This document shows positions 1-6,200 of a DNA stretch of 6,404 nt, one piece after another. The stretch is taken from contig JAEWDJ010000108.1 in NCBI GenBank assembly GCA_023390155.1, forward strand, positions 1-6,404, in the 5' to 3' direction. A program made the position numbers and the translations under genes. The notes beneath the pieces are model-generated. The model searched no databases, was not told the origin of the DNA, and was given only the letters and a program-made list of their open reading frames with translations. Position 1 is the stretch's first letter. Every line of letters starts with the position of its first letter. The stretch comes from Actinomycetes bacterium. GTDB lineage: Bacteria > Actinomycetota > Actinomycetes > Actinomycetales > Microbacteriaceae.

Positions 1-879
1 GCCCAGGGCCGCCTCCGACGGGAAGCCCCAGCCCGCTGCGATCGCATCCGGGTCGGCGGTGTCGGGAGCCTCGGCGAGCTCGGCGCACGCGCCGTCGATC
101 CGGGCGCGCAGGAGGAACCGGGCGGGCGTGACCCCGCTGCCCGCCTGGGCGCGGAACGCGTCGACGAGCTCGCCGGTCGACGAGCCGGCAGCCTCGGCCG
201 CGTCCTCGACCGTGATCGGCAGCGACGCGTACTCGCGCAGGAACCCGGCCGCCGCACGGTAGATCTTCGCCTGCCGCTCGACCGAGGTCCGCAGGCTGCG
301 CCGGTCCGCGACGAGCCGGAACGACTCGAGCGCGGCGATCGAGACCATGCGATACGCCTCGGCGCGGATGATGTCGTTCGTGAGCAGGCCGGCGCGCTCC
401 TCCAGCCGGAGCAGCTCCAGGGCCGCGAGCCAGCGACCTGCCGCCGCCGCGCTCGATGGGTGCGGCCCGTCGAACCGGACCTCGAGGTCGTCCTGGGCGT
501 ACAGCAGCCGCGCCGTCCGCTGGAGCGAGGCGACGTGCAGGCCGACGCCGAGGATCTGCGAGTCGGTGACGACGGCGGTGTATGGCCGGTCCGGCTGGAA
601 CAGGGCGGGCCGATGGGCCGGGCTCCCGGAGTCGAAGCCCTGCTCCCAGCGGAAGCCCGGCGAGGCGTCCACGACGAGCACCACGTCCGGGTCGATGCGG
701 CACCGGTACGAGCCGGCCGTGTCCACCGCAGTGAGGAAGAAGCGCTCGTCCCCGACCACGCGCTCCTCGTAGCTGGTCAGACGCTGACGCACCCGCACCT
801 GCCCGTACTGAGCGTTGAGCCACCCCTCGGACTCATCCACGTCGACCGAGCCGAACGACCGCTCGAAGTACTCCGCCAT
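1..879 (-). CDS. AraC-family transcriptional regulator, C-terminus cut by window edge
   Basis: The minus strand is open from an ATG at 877-879 to position 1 with no stop, giving 293 residues and an incomplete C-terminus. The C-terminal part looks like the AraC/XylS DNA-binding domain. The first helix-turn-helix is at about residues 222-247 (ITVEDAAEAAGSSTGELVDA, then the FRAQAG segment). It is followed by the TPARFLLRARIDGACAEL stretch, which matches the family's 'sP..yLr..Rl..Ar..L' connector. The second helix-turn-helix begins at about 275 with AIAAGWGFPSEAALG, corresponding to the usual 'iA..wGF.s...F'. Residues 1-135 are beta-rich and probably form the sensor domain; residues 140-195 are helical. 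The start is supported by GGAG five bases upstream (TGGAGCCACGATG). The gene is divergent from the XRE/EamA operon, but nothing shows that it controls it. The family call is secure; the ligand and targets are unknown. Confidence 0.88.
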   Translation of the reverse strand, partial: MAEYFERSFGSVDVDESEGWLNAQYGQVRVRQRLTSYEERVVGDERFFLTAVDTAGSYRCRIDPDVVLVVDASPGFRWEQGFDSGSPAHRPALFQPDRPYTAVVTDSQILGVGLHVASLQRTARLLYAQDDLEVRFDGPHPSSAAAAGRWLAALELLRLEERAGLLTNDIIRAEAYRMVSIAALESFRLVADRRSLRTSVERQAKIYRAAAGFLREYASLPITVEDAAEAAGSSTGELVDAFRAQAGSGVTPARFLLRARIDGACAELAEAPDTADPDAIAAGWGFPSEAALG

Positions 880-985
880 CGTGGCTCCATCCGTCGACCC
901 CCGATGACCCGCCGCCAGCCTACGCTGCCGGGGCGGATCGAGGCCGTCCCGCTCGTCGCCACGCCCGGGACTGGGCCGCGCTGTG

Positions 986-1016
986 TTGCCTCAGTGCCCT
1001 TTCGGTGCAGTATGCT
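986..1016 (+). promoter_or_regulatory. Candidate promoter of the XRE-EamA-ABM operon, giving a leaderless transcript
   Basis: TTGCCT at 986-991 resembles a -35 box. TATGCT at 1011-1016 fits the actinobacterial TAnnnT -10 pattern, with a somewhat long 19-base spacer. Transcription beginning seven bases after the -10 would start on the A of the ATG at 1023. No Shine-Dalgarno sequence precedes that ATG, so the two observations agree on a leaderless mRNA, a common type in actinobacteria. This is inference from sequence alone. Confidence 0.42.
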
Positions 1017-1023
1017 GCACTGA
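1002..1023. promoter_or_regulatory. Operator-like inverted repeat at the operon start
   Basis: The core GTGCAGTATGCTGCAC (1005-1020) has perfect 6-base arms (GTGCAG and CTGCAC). Symmetry extends outward to T1002-C1003 and G1022-A1023, so 9 of 11 base pairs of the 22-base site are symmetric. The mismatched pairs are 1004/1021 and 1011/1014. The site covers the putative -10 box and touches the start codon, where a bound dimer would block RNA polymerase. The natural candidate is the XRE-type regulator encoded immediately downstream, acting on its own operon; this is inferred. Confidence 0.5.
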
Positions 1024-1628
1024 TGGAGACGAGTGCGGAAGACCTGGCGCGCGCCATCGGCGCCCGCGTGAAGCAGGAGCGGAACGCCCGCGGCTGGACG
1101 CTCGACCGGCTCGCCGCGCAGGCGCAGGTGAGCCGGCGTATGGTCGTGAACGTCGAGCAGGGCGCCGTCAACCCGAGCGTGGGCACCCTCCTGCGCCTGT
1201 CGGACGCCCTCGGCGTCGGGCTGCCCGCGCTCGTGGAACCGCCCGAGCAACGGGCGGCGAAGGTGACCCGTGCCGGCGAGGGCGCGGCGCTCTGGACCGG
1301 CGAGCACGGCGGCCGCGGCGTGCTCGTGGCCGGCACGGAACCGCCGGACGTCGTCGAGCTGTGGGAGTGGACGCTGGCGCCGGGCGACCGGCACGCGAGC
1401 GAGGCGCACACGCCCGGCACGCGCGAGCTCCTCCAGGTGCTCGACGGATCGCTGATCGTCGAGGCGGGAGGCGAGACCCATGTCCTCCGCGCCGGCGACG
1501 CGCTGACCTTCTTCGGCGACCTCGACCACTCCTACGCGAACCCGGAAGACGCACCCGCCCGCTTCGCGCTCTGCGTCTTCGAGCCGGGCGTCGGGCAGCC
1601 GCACCGCGCGGAGGCCGCCGATGAGTGA
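1023..1628 (+). CDS. XRE-family HTH transcriptional regulator with C-terminal cupin domain
   Basis: The product is 201 residues, the usual size of the HTH_3 plus cupin_2 regulators (the PuuR/SutR type). Residues 10-66 form the lambda-repressor-like helix-turn-helix: ARVKQERNARGWTLDRLAAQ leads into the recognition region VSRRMVVNVEQGAVNPSVGT and then LLRLSDALGV. Residues 110-190 form a cupin barrel. Its first motif includes H124, H129 and E135 before LLQVLDGSLIVEAGG; its second includes RAGDALTFFGDLDHSYAN with H169 and N173. These residues may bind a metal, but the spacing is not a textbook match. The protein is likely a ligand-responsive repressor or activator of the exporter gene that starts inside its stop region. 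I chose ATG 1023 over GTG 1005 because it fits the predicted transcription start and the GTG falls inside the operator. The 8-base overlap ATGAGTGA with the next gene suggests translational coupling. Confidence 0.9.
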   Translation: METSAEDLARAIGARVKQERNARGWTLDRLAAQAQVSRRMVVNVEQGAVNPSVGTLLRLSDALGVGLPALVEPPEQRAAKVTRAGEGAALWTGEHGGRGVLVAGTEPPDVVELWEWTLAPGDRHASEAHTPGTRELLQVLDGSLIVEAGGETHVLRAGDALTFFGDLDHSYANPEDAPARFALCVFEPGVGQPHRAEAADE

Positions 1629-2529
1629 CGCCCGTTCGGTGCGCCGGCCGGGCCTGCCGCCGTGGACGATGGCGATCGCGGCGATGCTCGCCGTGCAGCT
1701 CGCCAACGCCCTGTCGGTCCCCGTCATCGACCAGGTCGGGCCCGCGGGGACGGCGTGGCTGCGCATGTGCTTCGGTTCGGTGCTGCTCTGGATCGTGGCC
1801 CGGCCCGCGATCCGTTCGCTGCGCCGCGCGGATCTCCCCGCGCTGCTGGCGCTCGGCGTGGTGACGGGCTTCATGACGACGCTCTTCCTCTCGGCGGTCG
1901 AGCGCATCCCGCTCGGCACCGCGGTCGCCATCGAGTTCCTCGGGCCGCTCACCGTCGCCGGCATCATGAGCAAGCGCCGCCGAGCGCTCGTGTGGCCCCT
2001 GCTGGCGTTCATCGGCGTCGTGCTGCTCACCGAGCCCTGGAGCGGCGGCTTCGACCCGGTGGGTGTCGCGTTCGCCCTGGGCGCGGGAGCGTGCTGGGGC
2101 CTCTACAACGTGCTGACCCAGCACGTCGGCGACCGGTTCTCCGGCATCAGCGGGCTCTCGCTCACCATCCCGATCGCGGCCGTCGCCACCCTCCCGATCG
2201 GGCTGCCCCAGGTCGTCGGGGGCGAGTTCACCTGGTGGGTGCTGCCGGCGGCGGCGGGGATCGCCCTGATCACCCCGGTGATCGCCTTCGGCCTGGAGAT
2301 GCTCGCCCTGCGCCGGATGACCCACACCGCCTTCGGCACCCTGCTCTCCATCGAGCCCGCGTTCGGCGCCGCCATCGGGCTGCTCGTGCTCGCCCAGACC
2401 CCCTCGGCCCTCCAGCTCCTCGGCGTCGCGATCGTGGTCGCCGCCGGTGCCGCCGCCCAGCGCGGCGGCAGGCGCGAGGATCCCCTCACCACCGACCTGC
2501 CCGCCACGACCGCGAAGGAGACCCCGTGA
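1621..2529 (+). CDS. EamA-family transporter (RhtA-like drug/metabolite exporter)
   Basis: This 302-residue membrane protein has the length of a typical ten-helix member of the drug/metabolite transporter superfamily. Hydrophobic segments lie at about 15-34, 42-60, 72-90, 98-115, 123-138, 147-164, 175-193, 206-224, 238-257 and 265-280. They form two EamA halves with a short charged loop (SKRRRALVW) near the middle. AVAIEFLGPL (101-110) in the first half and LLSIEPAFGAAIGLL (241-255) in the second occupy equivalent positions and are typical of RhtA-type exporters of amino acids such as threonine and homoserine. The hydrophilic C-terminal tail (281-302) should be cytoplasmic. GGAGG at 1610-1614, six bases before the ATG, supports the start. 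It sits second in the operon, after its probable regulator and overlapping the ABM-like gene by four bases. The family is secure. The substrate is unknown; export of an amino-acid-like or toxic compound is inferred. Confidence 0.9.
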   Translation: MSDARSVRRPGLPPWTMAIAAMLAVQLANALSVPVIDQVGPAGTAWLRMCFGSVLLWIVARPAIRSLRRADLPALLALGVVTGFMTTLFLSAVERIPLGTAVAIEFLGPLTVAGIMSKRRRALVWPLLAFIGVVLLTEPWSGGFDPVGVAFALGAGACWGLYNVLTQHVGDRFSGISGLSLTIPIAAVATLPIGLPQVVGGEFTWWVLPAAAGIALITPVIAFGLEMLALRRMTHTAFGTLLSIEPAFGAAIGLLVLAQTPSALQLLGVAIVVAAGAAAQRGGRREDPLTTDLPATTAKETP

Positions 2530-2900
2530 ACGCGAACCCGACGGCCGCAGCCCGGCCGGCCTACACCTCCACCTTCATCTTCGAGATCGGCGACCTCGAC
2601 GACGACTTCCACCGCATCGACGACGAGATCGCCGAGCGTGCCCGGGCGATCCCCGGCTTCCTCGGCGAAGAGGCCTGGCACAACGAGCAGACCGGCCTGC
2701 ACGCCGAGGTCTACTACTGGACCGACCTCGACGCGCTGCACCAGCTCGTCGGCATGGACACCCACCGCATCGCCAAGGGCCGCCACGACGAGTGGCTGGG
2801 CGAGTACCGGGTCGTGATCGCCGAGGTGAAGAGCGTCTACGGCAACCCGACGCTCGGCCTGGAGCACCGGCCCGGGGAGGTCGGGAGCGCCGAGCGGTAG
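2526..2900 (+). CDS. Antibiotic biosynthesis monooxygenase (ABM)-like protein
   Basis: A 124-residue soluble protein starts with GTG inside the stop of the transporter gene (GTGA overlap). A strong Shine-Dalgarno AAGGAG at 2515-2520, five bases upstream, fixes this start against upstream in-frame extensions. The pattern suggests the dimeric alpha/beta-barrel ABM fold: a first strand (YTSTFIFEIG, 13-22), a helix (DDFHRIDDEIAERARAI), IPGFLGEEAWHNEQTGLHAE, then a strand EVYYWTDLDAL, a helix containing H80 and K84 (DTHRIAKGRHDEWLGEY), and a last strand RVVIAEVKSVYG. ABM-fold proteins include small monooxygenases, heme-degrading enzymes and proteins with no known catalysis. No catalytic set can be assigned here. 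Its place behind an EamA exporter suggests it acts on, or protects from, the same small molecule; this is inference. The fold call is moderately sure, the activity unknown. Confidence 0.72.
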   Translation: MNANPTAAARPAYTSTFIFEIGDLDDDFHRIDDEIAERARAIPGFLGEEAWHNEQTGLHAEVYYWTDLDALHQLVGMDTHRIAKGRHDEWLGEYRVVIAEVKSVYGNPTLGLEHRPGEVGSAER

Positions 2901-2910
2901 CCACCGGCGC
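2887..2910 (+). terminator. Hairpin across the stop codon of the ABM-like gene (attenuator or weak terminator)
   Basis: GCGCCG (2887-2892) and CGGCGC (2905-2910) form a perfect 6-base GC stem around a 12-base loop that contains the TAG stop at 2898-2900. No T-run follows, so it is not a canonical intrinsic terminator. It could lower read-through or stabilise the 3' end of the three-gene message. In DNA this GC-rich, such stems also arise by chance. Confidence 0.22.
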
Positions 2911-2926
2911 GTCGGACGGCGAGAAT
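2898..2926 (+). promoter_or_regulatory. Weak candidate promoter for the 51-residue Cys/His protein
   Basis: TAGCCA (2898-2903) and GAGAAT (2921-2926) each match 4 of 6 bases of the -35 and -10 consensus with a 17-base spacer. Transcription would start near 2933, about 30 bases before the ATG at 2963. This would let the small gene be expressed apart from the operon, but read-through from the operon is just as likely. Confidence 0.2.
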
Positions 2927-2962
2927 GTCGCCCGGACACCCTCAGCGAGGAGGGAGCGGACG

Positions 2963-3118
2963 ATGGACACCACACGACGCAAGCCAGTGCTCTGCCGGCT
3001 GAACCTGCACCACCGATGGCGATGGGAGAGCTCCCTCGACGGCGGCCGCTACCGGCGCTGCAGCCGCTGCGGCAAGGACCGCGACGAAGATCTGGACATC
3101 CCGGTCGACATCTTCTAG
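2963..3118 (+). CDS. Small Cys/His-containing protein of unknown function (putative zinc ribbon)
   Basis: A 51-residue basic protein begins at an ATG preceded by AGGAGGGAG at 2948-2956, an excellent ribosome binding site. It contains C11, H16 and H17 in CRLNLHHRW, then C33 and C36 in RYRRCSRCGKDRDED. A C-x4/5-H ... C-x2-C arrangement could hold one zinc ion. The C-terminus is acidic (DRDEDLDIPVDIF), opposite in charge to the arginine-rich first half. From memory it resembles short actinobacterial and phage hypothetical proteins with a CR-x-x-x-HH-x-W ... CxxCGK pattern, but I cannot confirm a named family. It lies 62 bases after the ABM-like gene on the same strand, so it may be the last gene of the operon or have its own promoter. 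No membrane segment or signal peptide is visible. It may bind metal or nucleic acid; this is speculative. Confidence 0.75.
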   Translation: MDTTRRKPVLCRLNLHHRWRWESSLDGGRYRRCSRCGKDRDEDLDIPVDIF

Positions 3119-3131
3119 CCGGTGGGCACGG

Positions 3132-3144
3132 CGGGCCGCGCCCG
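3132..3144 (+). terminator. Short GC hairpin after the small gene (possible weak terminator)
   Basis: CGGGC (3132-3136) and GCCCG (3140-3144) pair around a three-base loop, 14 bases after the stop codon at 3118. The overlapping CCCGATCGGG (3141-3150) is a perfect 10-base palindrome that could form an alternative structure. Only TCTT follows rather than a clear T-run, so termination efficiency is doubtful. It is the best candidate in the gap between the small gene and the surface-protein gene. Confidence 0.28.
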
Positions 3145-3152
3145 ATCGGGTC

Positions 3153-3182
3153 TTGAACGAACTCTCAGACTCGTTCCATGAT
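3153..3182 (+). promoter_or_regulatory. Candidate promoter of the beta-helix surface protein gene
   Basis: TTGAAC (3153-3158) begins with the conserved TTGA of a -35 box. CATGAT (3177-3182) matches 4 of 6 bases of the -10 consensus, at 18-base spacing. Transcription would start near 3189, after the ATG codons at 3178 and 3181, which supports translation from the GTG at 3223 with a leader of about 34 bases. Assigned by eye only. Confidence 0.33.
3155..3176. repeat. Inverted repeat inside the promoter spacer of the surface protein gene
   Basis: GAACGA (3155-3160) and TCGTTC (3171-3176) are perfect inverted arms whose centres lie 16 bases apart. The left arm overlaps the putative -35 and the right arm abuts the putative -10, where a dimeric regulator could act. 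The 10 inner bases show no symmetry. Six-base arms are short enough to occur by chance. Confidence 0.3.
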
Positions 3183-3211
3183 GGGGGCGCGCGGGGAAGC
3201 GCACCGACGGC

Positions 3212-3217
3212 AGGGGG
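3212..3217 (+). promoter_or_regulatory. Ribosome binding site that decides the start of the surface protein
   Basis: AGGGGG lies five bases before GTG 3223 and two bases before GTG 3220, so 3223 has the better spacing. No purine-rich Shine-Dalgarno precedes the longer in-frame ATG at 3178 (upstream bases are CAGACTCGTTCC). The GTG start also gives a signal peptide with a normal-length basic region. Confidence 0.45.
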
Positions 3218-3222
3218 CTGTG

Positions 3223-6200
3223 GTGGAGTCGAGACGGGGACGACCGGGGATTTCTGCGATCTGGCGCGCGCTCGCCACTGCGGTGGGGGTCGGCGCGCTG
3301 GTCGTCGGCGGTCTGACGCTGCCGTCCGGGACGCCGTCCGCGTTCGCCGCGTCCCCTCCCGGGACGGTCGACACCGGTGACCCGCAGCCGCCGGCCGACC
3401 CGTCCGTCCCCGGCGGGCTGGACGAGCCGGCGCCCGTCCCGGACGACTCGATCGTGGAGATGCCACCGCCGGCGTCGCCCGACATCGTGCCGAACGCGAA
3501 CACGGTGCGGATCGCCTGGGTGGGGACACCCGCGCAGCGTCCCGCCGACACCGACCTGCTGACGCTCCAGCAGGCGCTCACCGCCGCGCCGGCCGGCGGG
3601 ACGGTCTCGTTCGATCCCGCCGACTACGCGTTCACGGGTGCGCTGACGGTTCCGCAGGCGGTCACCCTCGACACGGCCGCGGCCTCCACGCTGTACGCGC
3701 GGTTCACCGTGTCGGGCGGCGGCTTCGCGCTCACGCCCGCCGTGACCATCGCCGCGGCGAACACCGGTGCGGTCGTGACCGTCTCGACGTCCGGGGCCGT
3801 CATCGCGGGGCTCACGATCCGCAACCCGACGCCCGTGCTCCGGCCCACCGGCGTGCAGCTCGGGGCGGGGGTCACCGGCGTCCGGATCGAGGGGCTCGAC
3901 CTGGACGGTGCGGGAGAGGCCTCCTCGTACGGCGTCAACCTCACGACCGGGTCCGCGACCATCACGGATCCCGCCATCGCCGGCGTGGCGACGGGGATCA
4001 TCGCCACGGCCGCGTCGACCGCGTCCGGCGTGACGGTCACCGGGGGAACCGTCTCGGCGGCCACCTCCGGGCTCTCCCTCGGCGCCACGGCGGCGCCGAG
4101 GATCGACGGGGTGGAGGTCACCGGGCCGGCGGGCTCCGGGACCGGGATCGATCTCGCCCAGTCGAGCGGCGCGGTCGTCGACTCGGCCGTCGTCCACGGC
4201 TTCGCCCGCGGCATCGGGACCGCCACGACGAACACGGGACAGGGGCCGGTCATCACGGGCGCGGTCGTCGACGGGAGCAGCCGCGAGGGCATCGCGCTCG
4301 GGGCGACGAGCGCGCCGCGGGTCTCCGACGCCGACATCACCGGCACGGGCGCCGCCCAGTCGACCGGGATCCTGGTCCTGCTCTCCACCGCCGCCGTCAT
4401 CGGCTCCCCCACCATCGCCGGCATGATGTACGGGATCACGACCAGCGCCGCCAACACCGGCACCGGCCCCGCCATCGACGATCCGACCATCACCGCGTTC
4501 GGCGGCATCACCCTCGGCTCCACCCAGGGGGCGACGGTGACCGGCGCGACGCTCGACAGCGGCACCTGGGCCGGCGGCACGGGCATCAACCTCGTGAACT
4601 CCGGACGGGCCACGGTCACCGGGGTGACCGCCACCGGGTTCCTGTACGCCATCGGCTCGCAGTCCACCGTCGACCCCTCCTCGGACCGGGTGGACGTCGC
4701 TCTCTCGGACCTCACCGTCGTCGGCGCGCCCACCGCGTCCCACGCCGTGTACCTCCTCGGTGTCTCCGACGCCTCCATCACCGCCGTCGACGCGGACATC
4801 ACCGGTGCGGCGCTGGTCATCCACCAGTCGACGGACGTGTCCGCGCAGGACATCACGGTGCACGGCCACGAGGGGCTCACCCCGGTCACCGGCGCCGCCA
4901 TCCTCCGCGCGTACGGCTCGCAGCGGGTGGATGTCGACCGCTCGAGCATCGACGCCGGCTCCTACGGCTTCTTCTACTCCGCGACCGACGGGTCGACCAT
5001 CACGAACGCGACCGTCGCGAACCTCGTCGAGTACGGGGTCTACGGCCGCAGTGCGGCGAACATCGACGTCAGCGCCACGGCGTTCACCGGGAACTCCGCC
5101 GTCGGCCTGTTCGTGGTGACCACGCCCGCGAACGGCATCAGCCACGACATCCGCCTGCACGGCACCACCATGACGGACAACACCGACGGCGTCTCGGTGC
5201 TGCAGGGCACCAGCGGCGTCGACATCACCGGCAACACGATCAGCGGCCAGCGCACCGTCGTCACCGCCGGAGGAGCGCACGACCTCGACGTCTCCGGGAA
5301 CACGATCGGCCAGGCCGGCCTCGAGGGCATCGCCGCGATCACCGTGGCGCCGCTCTGGGAGGACGGCGCCCTCGCCGGATCGTACTCGTCGTCGGGCATC
5401 CGGGTGACGGGCAACGCCTTCACCGGTGGCGGCACCTGGCTCGCGGTCGGGACGGCGGACCCCTCCGCGCCGGATGCCGCCCGACGGACCCTGCGGGACC
5501 CCGTCCTGGTCACCGGCAACAGCTTTCCGGCGGCCTCCACAGCGATCCGCACGTACCCCAACGCGGTCAGCGGCGACGACACCGCTCCGGCGACCTTCCG
5601 CGCCTCGGCCGCCGCTGTCACGCCGCTCGTGGCGGTCGCCGACGGCCCGGTCGCGGTCGACGCGCGCGACTACGACGACCCGAACGACTGGGGCGCCGCG
5701 TGCAAGGCCACCGGCTATCTCGACGGCGCGTCCTTCTACGCGGGAGGCGGCGCCGAGGTGCGCGAGCTGACCGACGCGCCCGTGCTCTATCCGATGAACT
5801 GCATCGACCTCTCGCTCACCGAGGCCCTCTCCCGCCCGAACGCGGCCGGAGCCGGGGACCTCGTCACGTGGACGCTGACGCCCCACAACGACGGGCCGCG
5901 CGCCGCGCCCTCCGGCTGGACGATCACCCAGCTGCTCCCCGCGGGCGCCGAGCTCGTCTCCCTGACCGGCGCGGGCTATACATCGACCGGAGCCACGGCG
6001 ACCGCGACGGCCGAGCTCCCGGCCGGGGCCGACGGGCCGCCGCTCACCGTCACCGTCCGCGTCACCGCCCCGCCGGCGGGCGCGTCGACGATGCGCAACG
6101 TGGCGTATGTCGCGCCGGCGCCCGACACCGACGTGGACGGCGACGGCTATCCCGACACCATGGTCGAGCAGTTCGGGCCGCTCGTCGTGCCGACCATCGA

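Noticed and set aside
1005..1022. Alternative GTG start at 1005 for the XRE-type regulator
   Set aside because: It would add MQYAAL, has no Shine-Dalgarno, and lies within the palindrome and -10 candidate. ATG 1023 gives the usual N-terminus before the helix-turn-helix.
347..1023. Plus-strand frames at 347-772 and 460-1023 opposite the AraC-type gene
   Set aside because: The minus strand encodes a recognisable AraC-family domain over the same stretch; the plus frames are Ser/Arg-rich with no family resemblance.
777..2030. Long minus-strand frames across the XRE/EamA genes (777-2030 and 1168-2325)
   Set aside because: They produce Arg/Ala-rich strings, overlap two well-recognised plus-strand genes and would run across the divergent promoter region.
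1662..2525. In-frame upstream extension of the ABM-like gene (frame open from 1662)
   Set aside because: The extension is an out-of-frame reading of the EamA gene, rich in Arg/Ala/Pro. GTG 2526 with AAGGAG at 2515-2520 is clearly the start.
2447..2962. In-frame upstream extension of the 51-residue protein (frame open from 2447)
   Set aside because: The extension reads through the ABM-like gene in the wrong frame and gives an Arg/Pro-rich string. ATG 2963 has AGGAGGGAG just upstream.
3178..3222. ATG 3178 as the start of the surface protein
   Set aside because: It has no ribosome binding site and overlaps a -10 candidate. I prefer GTG 3223 but cannot exclude 3178.
3853..4746. Possible DNA tandem array or CRISPR-like structure within the surface protein gene
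   Set aside because: The periodicity is at protein level. The units are not identical in DNA and there are no short conserved repeats separated by unique spacers.
3624..4949. A 441-codon minus-strand frame rich in Val, Pro, Ala and Met inside the surface protein gene
   Set aside because: It is the antisense complement of the Thr/Gly/Ala repeats (GTC/GAC/ACC codons read backwards) and has no ribosome binding site or domain pattern.
3115..5886. A 923-codon open frame on the minus strand opposite the surface protein gene
   Set aside because: Its product is an Arg/Gly/Asp/Val-rich low-complexity string with no recognisable fold. It is what the antisense of a GC-rich, Ser/Thr/Ala/Gly-rich coding sequence gives. 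The plus frame has a signal peptide, ordered domains and a sorting signal.
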